DNA from: Coprinopsis marcescibilis
Lineage: Eukaryota > Basidiomycota > Agaricomycetes > Agaricales > Psathyrellaceae
Direction: 5' to 3'
DNA: 64,000 bases
Assembly: GCA_004369085.1 (NCBI GenBank)
Contig: ML210274.1
Coordinates: 1 to 64,000, forward strand
The notes beneath the pieces were generated by a model. That model was given only the letters and a program-made list of their open reading frames with translations, did not search any database and was not told the DNA's origin. Shown here in pieces: positions 11,290 through 21,004 of the stretch; position 1 is the first letter of the stretch; each line of letters begins with the position of its first letter. The position numbers and the translations under genes were made by a program.

Positions 11290-12904
11290 ATGTCGTCTGT
11301 CACCAGCCTTTTCCAACCGCTAAAAGTTGGCAGTATAACCATCCAGAACCGCATCCAGATGTCTGCCTTGACTCGAAACCGCGCTCCTAACACGGTCCCC
11401 ACCGAGCTCATGAAGGACTACTACGTCCAACGCGCTCGAGGAGGTGCCGGCCTCATCGTCACCGAAGGTACTTTGATTACTCGACAGGGGTGCGTATCTT
11501 GTCTTTTTCTTTCTCGTCGATTACGAGGATTGACGAACGAGTGCCATTTTGTAGAACGGAATGGGAGTACGTTCCTGGCATCTGGAGCCCCGAACAAGTA
11601 TCTGGCTGGAAGAAGATTACGGACGCTGTCCACACTGAAGGCACCTACATCTATGCTCAGGTAAGTATTTCATTAAATTGAGGCTTATACTGTGTTGGTA
11701 TGCTGACTGATTGAATAGCTATGGCATCGTAAGTGCACTTCTCGATGACTGTCTAATATCTATTTTAGTTTGTTGACTGACCTTGGGGTGTCAGTTGGAC
11801 GGGTGTCACACCCTGATGCACCGCAACAGAAGCTGGCCGGGACGGTGAGGGTTGAATACATGCCACGATATTTCTTCCTTACTTTACTCTCCAAGCCTGT
11901 CTACGCCCCGTCAGCCATCGCTGCTAGAGGAGGGAAATTCCGATTCCTCCCAGGCGAGCCTGGATATACGACAGTAAGCGAATTCACCCTTTTAACAACA
12001 ATACCATCTCAAAATGAATGTGCTAGCCGACGGAGATTGAAGACCCAACCGCCATCATCGAACAATTTAGACAAGCAGCAGAGAACGCTAAAGCAGCAGG
12101 ATTCGACGGTGTCGAGCGTAAGTCTGCGTTCGACAGTACCGTCATATGTGAACACGCTAACATGGTCTAACAGTGCACGGTGCAACTGGGTATCTCGTCA
12201 CCCAGTTTCTCGATAGCGGTTCGAATAAGAGAACTGATCAATGGGGCGGAAGCGTCGAGAACCGCGCAAGGTTCGGTTTAGAAGTCCTCAAAGCCCTCAA
12301 ATCTGTCTTTGGTGAAAATGTGGGCATCAAGGTCTCTCCAGCCGGAGGATACAACGACGTCGGGTGAGTTTATTAGTCTCTAATTCAACATCGATCATCT
12401 CGGATAGCTTATTCATGTCCTTCAAATCAGAATGACATTGGAAGAGACTCTTGAAACCTTCCGCTACTTCATCTCCCAAGCTGATCAGCTCGGCTTATCC
12501 TACATCACCCTACTGAGATATGTCCCCCACCTGGACATTGAAATCGATGGTAAGTATCACTGCCTTCTGCTTGCTCAGGCGGTAACTCAAGCACCTTCGG
12601 TTCGGCAGGCAAGCTTCGCGCGACCCAGCACGATATTCTTGGATCGTATCGCTCGTCCATCAAGAATGCAAAGGTCTTTCTCACTGGCGCTGTTGGAGCA
12701 GAGGAAGGCACCAAGCTCGTGGAAGAGGGCAAGATCGATGGGGCAGCTATTGGGCTCAACCATGTCACCCACCCCGACGTCGCCAACAGAATCAGGGACG
12801 GCAAGCCTCTTGACAACGTACCCAATTGGCAAACCATGATGATGGGGCCTGGAGATGAGACAAAGTGGCATATTGGATACACCGACTACCCCGCTGCTGC
12901 TTAG
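11290..12904 (+). CDS. Old yellow enzyme family NAD(P)H:flavin oxidoreductase
   Basis: FMN-dependent ene-reductase family; such enzymes reduce activated C=C bonds of enones and oxylipin-like compounds. Exons are 11290-11489, 11555-11660, 11719-11728, 11795-11844, 11896-11973, 12027-12117, 12174-12363, 12431-12549 and 12609-12904, giving 379 aa, the usual TIM-barrel length. Landmarks are LFQPLKVGSITIQNRI, ALTRNRAP, GLIVTEGTLI, QLWHLGRVSHP (its LWH on a 10-nt exon), SGSNKRTDQWGGSVENR and a C-terminal GYTDYP. Two oddities stand out. The substrate-binding motif usually read as HGANGY is HGATGY. The late segment that normally carries a Gly-Arg and a Phe-x-Ala/Ser-Asn-Pro pattern reads AIGLNHVTHPDV, with no arginine. 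Both suggest altered substrate or FMN-phosphate contacts. Family call firm, activity uncertain. Confidence 0.93.
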
Positions 12905-13351
12905 TGGCGAGCTTAGGCGCAGCCGGTATGGCCTCGTGCTCAGGACTACGTCGTTCTTCACTCTTCACACCGTGCCGAGCGGTTTCCATTATTTATATAT
13001 ACGTTACTATGATCACCACTCCCCTGGAGAGACGTCCGTTGATATTCGAGCTGCATAAATGATACTTGAGTTGAATGTAGATTTCTATTCAACGTCCCAT
13101 CACAAATCTCAGAGTGCGGGGGAATTATCAGAACAAGCGCCCGTCAAGTGATGAAGATTGTATCATGCCGTCATGATTTCGCAAGTGACTGGGGGTCAGT
13201 TGTGTTAATATATGTGTTACTTAGCCTGCAAAAAGCTGTGATTTTACCCTAGCTTTGAAACTGCTTAAGTCTAAACACGAGGCTCGGGTAATATAAGAAG
13301 ACTAAACAGGTGACAGAGAGAGAATGTGTAAGTCTTGTATGTATGCATCAC
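12905..13351. other. Convergent intergenic region (OYE / NLR-2 3' ends)
   Basis: The stop codons of the OYE gene (+) and NLR-2 (-) face each other across 447 bp of AT-rich sequence. No gene is seen. It is the left border of the minus-strand NLR array. Confidence 0.5.
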
Positions 13352-16165
13352 CTATCGTGCCCCATGGCTGCGAAGCAGCTCGGCAATCTCTAGGTTATGG
13401 TAGATCAATGCCCAGGACAGTGCTGTGCTTCCGTCAGGTCTTGTTGCGTTCACTTCAATGTCGTCTCGCTGTAGCAACAGCTCAACAACGCCTTTGTGAC
13501 CGCGGTAGGCAGCCCGCATAAGCGCTGTCCCCTCCTTGCACTGCGACGAATTGACATCAAGGTCGTCTCGCTGCAGCAGGATTTTGACAACGTCCTCATT
13601 GCCTTGTCCGGATGCCTGGGCAAGGGCTGTCCCGTCCCTCCAATGTGATGCGTTAACATCGATGCCTCCTACTCCAAGCAGCAGCTTAGCTGCTTCCAGA
13701 TGACCGAAATAGACAGCAAGGGTGAGCGCTGAGTGTCCCTCTCCATCGCCGGTATCCGGCTCCCTTGCATTGACATCGATGCCCTGGACACGAAGTAGGG
13801 ACTTGATGACGTCCGTGTGGCCCTCGAAAGCTGCGTGCATGAGCACGGTCCAGTAACCGGCCATGTTGACATAGTCTGCGTCAACGACATCCAATAGCAT
13901 TTCGACGACCTGAGCGTGGCCTCTTCTTGAGGCCTGCATCAGGGGTGCCTCTCCTGCGTGATCATTGGAGCGGAGAACAACACCTTCAACTCCAATGAGA
14001 AGCTCTACTGTTTCGAGGTGTCCGTGGATGACGGCGAGTGCTAGGGCAGTACGACCTTCTGCTGATGTGGAGTTGACATCGAGATTGGGAGGATGTGGAT
14101 GACTAGCTGAAGAGGGCTCGGAGCCCAGCCACCGTAGAAGCAGACCGTGGAAATTGCATGCGGCGGCAAGTTGAATGGCGTTAAGGAAGTCGTGGTGGTA
14201 GAAACTATTATGGTTCCAAGGGAATCGATGGCATCTTTGCACAAACACCTCGATAAAATGTGGCAAGAACTTTGATGAATGGGCATGGGCTACCCAGTTC
14301 CGATAGGCATATGCGAGAAATGGATGATCGATAATGACCTCCTGATGGTAACGGCGGAAACTGGCGCCAGGATAATTTTCGAAACCACAGTCTCGAAGAC
14401 GAGCAACACATGTGCAAGCCATTGTGGCCTGTGCATCAGTTCCCGTCCTGGAGAAATAAGTTTGCAAATATTCGCGTGCAGTATAATCTGAATGTGGGTT
14501 GTAGTATAAGCTAAGATCAAGGCTCCAGAGCGATAGGTACGTACGGACAAGACGAACAAATTTTGTTTCTGGCTCAAAGGAGAGAAGTCCGTAGCATACG
14601 GACAATATCACCTCAGCGTCAACCAGGAGGTCAAGGTCGTATCTGAGTGTTGTGGTGTCGACTGCAAGGGCATGTCGAAGGTCCTCCATCTTGAGCGACT
14701 CTCGAGCGTATACCAGCCAGGTCAGTGCTTGAAGGGCCAAATCTGAGCCTGCGCCTCCTTTGATACGCTCCATGGTGGCCTCGTACACGGCGTTAACTCC
14801 CACAGGAAGGGTTTCTAGTGCAGAACGCAGGTCCTTGATGTGCATGCAGCGACCAAGCATGTCAATCTGGAGGGAAGCCACTACGAACCTGAAGTAGAGC
14901 AGAATATGAATTGATGATAGACCTCGGTAAAGCAGAAGCTTACTCACATGCCAGACGACTTCTCCCAGACGACCTCGAGGACCCTCTCCTTCCAACCTTC
15001 ATTCTCCAATAAGTTCCGTAGCATCTTGGTGCGGCGAAGCTTCTCCTCAATCACTTGCTCGATGTCCGCTTTGCGCACCACGATATCAACGAAGGTAGCT
15101 GCCGGGACACGTTCCTTAAGCAGTGGTAAGGGGCGTGAAATGATGAGGAGGTTGAGTGGGAGACTCGAAAGAGCGTCCAACAGGTCTACTTGGGTCTCTG
15201 CCAAAGCCTCATCGAGCCCGTCGAGAGCGCAGTACAGCTCATCGAAAAGGTCAGACATGAAAATCTCTCGGAGGACCCCAAGGAGCTCCTTCTGGGATGG
15301 GCGAGTCTTGCGGAGACGGTGATGGTCGTACATGGGCTTTACAAATGGGAGGGTGCCCGGGTGGTCTTGGACGACCTGGCGAAGGAGACCACCAAGCGCC
15401 TGATCACTCGTGAATTGGTCAGCGTAATGACTGAAGGCAAAGGCTACGCATATGCGCTTGTTAGCCTTGGCCTTCTGTAAAAGGTGATCAATGATGAACG
15501 ATCTGTTACGGTTGTCAGTAGGTTTCCTCGCCTCACGTGGATTCGGAAGGAATGTACGTTAAAACTGTCTTTCCGGCGCCCGCTACATTAGCATCCTGGT
15601 CAGTACACTCTCTTACTGCTACTGTGCGCAGGACCTACGAATGCCAATACCCCATAAGACTCCGAGCACTCCCTCCAACCACTTTCTAATCTCTGGGTCG
15701 TCGAGGGCCCACTCCCCTGTTCCTTCAGCCCGCTTTGCATAGTTATCGGCCTGGATGGCGTGGTAGTTGATGTCGCTCAGCCATTCAGCGATCCTTTCGA
15801 GCAACTCTTCGGCTACATCCAGATGTATGTCAGAAATCGGACCACATAATTAGCACTAGCTGCTTGCGCACCATTCTTGGAGACGTCGGGCTGAACGATC
15901 GTGTTATGTACTATGGTGTGGCTGGAAAGCATGGTGGTTCCCTCGAAGTGTACTCTATGCGCGTTGTTTAGTATTCCACCATCCTTCGATCCCACTGGAT
16001 ATAAGTGATCAACATGGCTCGAGAATTGACGCTCAGTCTCTAACCGTTGACGACACTGTGGGCTAGTGGTTTCACGGTCCTCTCAAACTAGAACATTTTT
16101 GAGCTATTTGTTGCGCAACTCATATTATCGAGTTCCCATACATTGCTGGATAACCTTGCGCCCAT
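13352..16165 (-). CDS. NACHT-ankyrin NLR protein with myristoylation-type N-terminus (NLR-2)
   Basis: Minus-strand exons are 16165-16142, 16087-16045, 15994-15872, 15812-15639, 15582-15558, 15502-14948, 14888-14545 and 14487-13352, giving 807 aa. The first exon encodes only MGARLSSN, which fits Met-Gly-x-x-x-Ser. A very short linker (starting FERTVKPLAH) follows, then the motif exon with GGILNNAHRVHFEG, a helical exon, and a P-loop GIPGAGKT on a 25-nt exon. The NACHT core has a Walker B-like LDGLDEA, then SRPLPLL, the winged-helix-like region and seven ankyrin repeats. The first intron (54 bp, in frame) contains TAG, so it must be removed for full-length protein. Two later introns (59 and 57 bp) lie inside a long open frame; the 57-bp one, before HYTAREYL, is a multiple of three and stop-free. 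It is the last gene of the co-oriented array. Confidence 0.86.
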
Positions 16166-16936
16166 CGTACCGAGCCAGAGAACGTGGAATGCGTTGGCAG
16201 ATGGTGGGGGATCGAAGCAAGATGTGGATCAAAGGGCCGACAACTTGAGTGGGATAGGATTTTTCAAAAAGTGTGTTGATTGAAGAGGCCTTTGGGAGTT
16301 TAGTGATGTTAGGATCAGATTCTCCCGTGCTATTTCGGCCGGAAAGAGGCGTAGGCTCTATATCATATCTTGGAGTTGAGAAACGGATCAACGTCTATCG
16401 TGTGACCCTCCCCCTTATCTGAGAGCGACTCCAAAACCAAAGTCGATAAGTTGAAAGTGCGATAGGTAAAGGAACAAAGGCTGGAAGATGACTCAGGCTT
16501 TCAGACAAGCTAGATTCACGAATACTGCACCCTACCACAAGGCCATTAAATGTTTATCTGAAATAACAAGCTGCCGCCATGGGCAACTCCCAAAGTATTC
16601 GCTACCAAATATGTGAGGAAAGAACCCTATAGGACCTCACGGGAAAAAGAAGTCTAGTAACTCATGCTTCAGGAGGAAGCCGGGGGAGCTTCGCCTGGCA
16701 GTGCACGGAATTCTCAGAAGCTCTCACATTGGTGTTGGAGAGAGGTAATGCCGGTGTGAAAGCTCTGGAGACCGCGTGCGATGCAGAAATTGGAAGATGT
16801 TGAGACGGTGTAGTGATCCAGTTGGAGAATCATCGGAGGATGGAGAAAGTAGTAATGTGCAAATTATAGTCATATACGTAGGTCTGTTAAAGCCAGAATG
16901 TCCATGGCGCGAACTCTGGAACCACAAATCTGAACA
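16166..16936. other. Intergenic region between NLR-2 and the ankyrin pseudogene
   Basis: No supported gene. It should contain the NLR-2 promoter at its left end, since NLR-2 is transcribed leftwards from 16165. An 88-codon minus ORF at 16125-16391 overlaps the NLR-2 first exon in another frame and is not called. Confidence 0.45.
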
Positions 16937-17615
16937 TCAAAATCGGGGGTAGTTGGCAGTGTTAGATCTAGTGCTAGCCAACGCGCCGTACAAGCAAAGC
17001 ATCTCAGCAACTTCATGGTGTCTATAATTCAAGGCCGTCTTCCCATCCTTCCTGGTCGCGTTTACCTCGATGTTCTCGTGCTGAAGCAAGAGCCTCACAA
17101 CCTCTACAAAATTCTCTCGCGACGCGTGCATCAGCGGGGTCGCGGCAGTTCCTCGATGCCGCTCTCGTGGATTGACATCGATGCCCTTCACCCCAAGGAG
17201 AACTTTCAGAACTCCAGTTTAATCCCAGCGCGCAGCAAACGCGACGGCGTTGGACCCTTCGGAATCCACGCATTCGTTGATCCCCTCCGCTGCGACAAGT
17301 TCTGAAACTACATCAACTGCCCCATTATGCGATGCATGCATGAGGGCGGTAGTCTCCGTTCTTTCCGCAGTGTTGACTGCAGCTCCTGGGATTCGAAGCA
17401 AAGCCCTGACAACAGGAGCACTGCCGGAGATGGCTGCGAGGATCAGGGGTGTCCGACCAGCATCGTCCTGAATATCGACCTCAACCCCCTCCATCCCAAT
17501 AAGACGCTCTACACTCTCTGGGTGACCGAACTTTGCCGCTACAGCCAGTGGCGTACGATCGAACATCGTTGTGACATTGACGTCGAGCAGGGTGGCGGGT
17601 GATTCGTCACCAATA
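16937..17615 (-). pseudogene. Truncated, stop-containing copy of the NLR-4 ankyrin tail
   Basis: Near-identical at the DNA level to the 3' part of NLR-4 (about 21020-21675), including a run of over 130 bases around 17060-17200 with no difference that I can see. It keeps ankyrin repeats starting MFDRTPLAVAAKFGH and running to KTALNYRHHEVAEML. It has no NACHT domain, linker exons or start exon. The codon matching CAG (Gln) in the FAARWNQTEV stretch of NLR-4 is TAA here. About 12 bp are missing near the end (EWALDW region) and small indels disturb the INVNAVNSEG stretch. It lies just downstream of the NLR-3 stop codon on the same strand. I read it as a recent partial duplication; a short expressed ankyrin protein is not excluded. 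Confidence 0.85.
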
Positions 17616-17730
17616 TCGCACGAAGGGTTTCTTAGCAGGGATTACTTGAGAAATAAGATTTATACTACACGGGGCATGAGCTGGCTACATACTAAATAGA
17701 GAACGTTTCTGGCTAAGAATCATGATCTGT

Positions 17731-20700
17731 CTAATGTGCCCCATTGCCCCGAAGCAGCTCTGCTATCTCCGGAATACAGTACTTCAACACCAAGGATAGT
17801 GCTGAATGTCCATCAGAGCTTGTAGCGTTGACATTAATGTCGTCTCGCTCAAGTAACAGCTTAACAATGTCTTTGTAACCCCAGCGGGCCGCCTGCATGA
17901 GTGCAGTCCTACCTCCGTATTGTGAAGAATTGACATCAATGCCCTCTTGCTGCAGCAGTAGCTTGACAATGTTTATATCCCCTTTTCTGGATGCCTGGAT
18001 AAGGGCGGTCCCGGCCCTCCAATGCGAAGCGTTCACATCGATGCCATCAACTTCAAGCAGTAATTGAGCTGCATCCAGGTGGCCGTTAGAGGATGCAAGG
18101 GTGAGAGCTGAATGACCTTCTCTATTGCCTCTGCCAGGCTCCCTTGCATTGACATCGATGCCATGGACACGAAGGAGGGACTTGATGACATCTGTGTGGC
18201 CACAGCCAACTGCCTTCATCAACGCAGTACAAGAGCCTGCATTGACATGGTCGGCATCAACAACCCCCAAAAGCATGTCAACAACCTGAACATGACCTCT
18301 GTATGAGGCCTCCATCAGGGGTGTTACTTCTGTGTTGGCAAAGCATCGAGTTTTAACACCGTCAACGCCAGTGAGGAGTTTCACAGTTTCGACGTGTCCG
18401 ATTTCGACGGCTAATGCTAGTGCGGTGCGACCATTTGCTGATTTGGAGTTGACATCGATGGTGGGAGGAGGTGCTCGGTGAGTTGGAGAGCCTGCGGAAT
18501 CCGTGCCAAGCCACCTCGCCAGCAGACCGTGGAAGTTATACACAGCGGCGAGCTGGACGGAGTTGAGGAAGTCAAAATTCATGTATGCGGGATGCTTCCA
18601 AGGAAAGTGTTTGCACCGCAAGATGAAGTCCCCGACAAAGGCTGGGAGCGACGAGGATTGTGCATGGATTGCCCAGTTGCGATGGGCATATGCGAGAAAA
18701 GGGCAGTTGGTAAAGACTGCATGATGATAATCGAAAATATGCCCATCATAGTTCTCGAACTCGCAATGCTGAAGACGAGCGGCACATATGCAAGCCAGCG
18801 TGGCGTGTATATCAGTGCTCGGCTTGGACAAGTAGGCGACTAGAAAGTCTCGCGCAGTGAAATCTGGATTCAGAGTTTATTGGCTGTTCAAACCTTGCAA
18901 AGGGAGAGACACGTACGGACAAGGCGAACGAGCTCGCTCCTGGGCTCAAAGGTAATTAGTCCACAGCATACCGACAGTAGCGTCTCGGGGTCGACGAGAA
19001 GGTCAGAGTTGTATTTAAATGTTGATGTGTTGACTGCGAGAGCGTGTCGAAGGTCATCCATCGCAAGTGACTCTCGAGTGTATACGAGCCAGGTCAGTGC
19101 TTGAAGGGCTAGATCTGATCCTGTCCGTCCTTCAATACGCTCCATAGTACTCTTGTACATGGCGTTAACGCCCACGGGGAGAACCTCCAGTGCCGAGCGA
19201 AGGTCCTTGATGTTCAAGCATTCCCCCAGCATGTCTAGCTGAAGGGACGCAACTAGAAACCTGGAGCAGAGGATGAGTGGGTGATAGACCACAGTCAAGC
19301 CGGACACTCACATCCCAGACGACTTCTCTACTACGGTCCTGAGAACCGTGTCCTTCCAACCCTCCTTCTCCAGCAAGCTCCGTAACGTCTTCATACGACG
19401 AAGCTTCTCCTCAATCAATTGCTCGATGTCGGCATCATGCACCATGATGTCAATGAATGTTGCTTCAGGAACAAGTTCCTTGAGCAGTGGTAGGGGGCGC
19501 GACATGAGGAGAAAGTTGACTGGTAGATTCGAAAGAGCGTCCAACATATCCACCTGGGTATCGGCCAAAGCCTCATCGAGACCGTCGAGAGTGCAGTACC
19601 TCTCATCGAAGAGATCGGATTTGAAGATCGCCTGCAGGACCTCAAGGATCTCGCTCTGGGATGGGCGCGTCGCTCGGAGGTGGTGATGGTAGTACATGGG
19701 CTTTACAAACCGCAGGGTGGAGGGATGATCTTGGACGACCTGGCGAAGGAGACCACCGAGAACCTTTTCCCCCGTGAACTGGTCGGTGTAGCGACTGAAG
19801 GCAAAAGCGACGCAGATACGCTTGTTAGCCTTGGCCCTCTGCAAAAGATGATTAATAATGATCGATCTGGCAAAGTCGTCAGTGTGAAGTTGCTACCCAG
19901 TTTACGAGGAAAGAACGTACGTTAATACAGTCTTCCCAGCACCCGCTGTAGTACCATACCCGTCAGAGTGATTTCCAATCCAGCCGTACACAGGACGTAC
20001 GCATGCCAACGCCCCATAATATTCCCAGAGCTCCATCCAGCCACTTGCTGATTATTGGGTCATCGAAGGCCCACTCCCCTGTCCCCGCTGCCCGCTTTCC
20101 ATAGCTGTCGGTCTGGATAGCATGATAATTGACGTCGCTAAGCCATTCGGTAGCCTCCTTGAGCAGCTGGGCATCTAGCACCAGATCTATGTTAGGAAAC
20201 TGAACACGCTAGATAAATTTGTATCGACATGCGCACCCTTCTTGGGGTCACTGTCAGGCTGAACGATGGTGTTATGTATATGTACGTTGTTAAACGTAGG
20301 AACCCCTTCGATGTGTACTCCCTGCGCATTGTTGAGTATGCCTCCCTCTATCAAGGGTCCCACTTGATATGAGGAATCAAAATGGATAGAGAATCGACGC
20401 GTAGTCTCTAACCTTGAGCAGGCATAGGAGGAGCATCTTTTCGTTCTTTGGGTAACGTTATCCTCGGTAACCTTTCTGGCCGGCCTTGGGTGTTTGATTT
20501 AAGTTTATAGTGCTTTGTCGAAATCAGGGGCACACTACCTTGATCGGCGTCGATACTGCCAGTCACAATCATGGGCCCAGTTATTTCGGTCACTGAAGAG
20601 TCTTCCTGTTGCTCTGGCAAAGGATGCGCTTTCGCGATGGCCTTGCGATTGCCTTTCTCCCAACGTCTTCTCTCCCTCCTCTCCAGCTGGGACATCGATG

Positions 20701-20764
20701 AGTCACTTTTCAAGCGATCCGTATAATTGATATTACTAACAGAGCTCGATAGTCCCGCACCCAT
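17731..20764 (-). CDS. NACHT-ankyrin NLR protein with myristoylation-type N-terminus (NLR-3)
   Basis: Exons are 20764-20741, 20686-20539, 20484-20413, 20362-20237, 20174-20001, 19945-19921, 19866-19312, 19260-18917 and 18863-17731, giving 866 aa. Exon 1 encodes MGAGLSSS, an excellent Met-Gly-x-x-x-Ser candidate. Exon 2 starts with a very basic stretch (LERRERRRWEKGNRKAIAKA) that could add electrostatic membrane binding. Exon 3 is a Pro/Lys linker ending PMPAQ. Then come the motif GGILNNAQGVHIEG, a helical exon, P-loop GMPGAGKT, a Walker B-like LDGLDEA, SRPLPLL, a winged-helix-like region and seven ankyrin repeats. The first (54 bp) and second (54 bp) introns are in frame and stop-free, so retention would insert 18 residues without breaking the protein. 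NACHT-ankyrin call firm; N-terminal exons supported by paralogue comparison. Confidence 0.88.
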
Positions 20765-21004
20765 TGTGATGGCGTAAGCTAGCAGATATGAAAACAATGA
20801 GGGTATGGTGAGGAGAGGGCGCGTCTGGCACACTCGCAGATCTCGTCAACAGCAAACACAGCCTTGGTCATTCATGTGACCAGACAAGTGCCAAATTCAT
20901 TATCTAGCAACCTGAGTCGATGGATTCGGGGGTAATCGCATGCCATACAATACAAGGTAGGTCAAAAGGGAGTGTACAAATTTCGAAGAAACGTAATCCC
21001 TATG

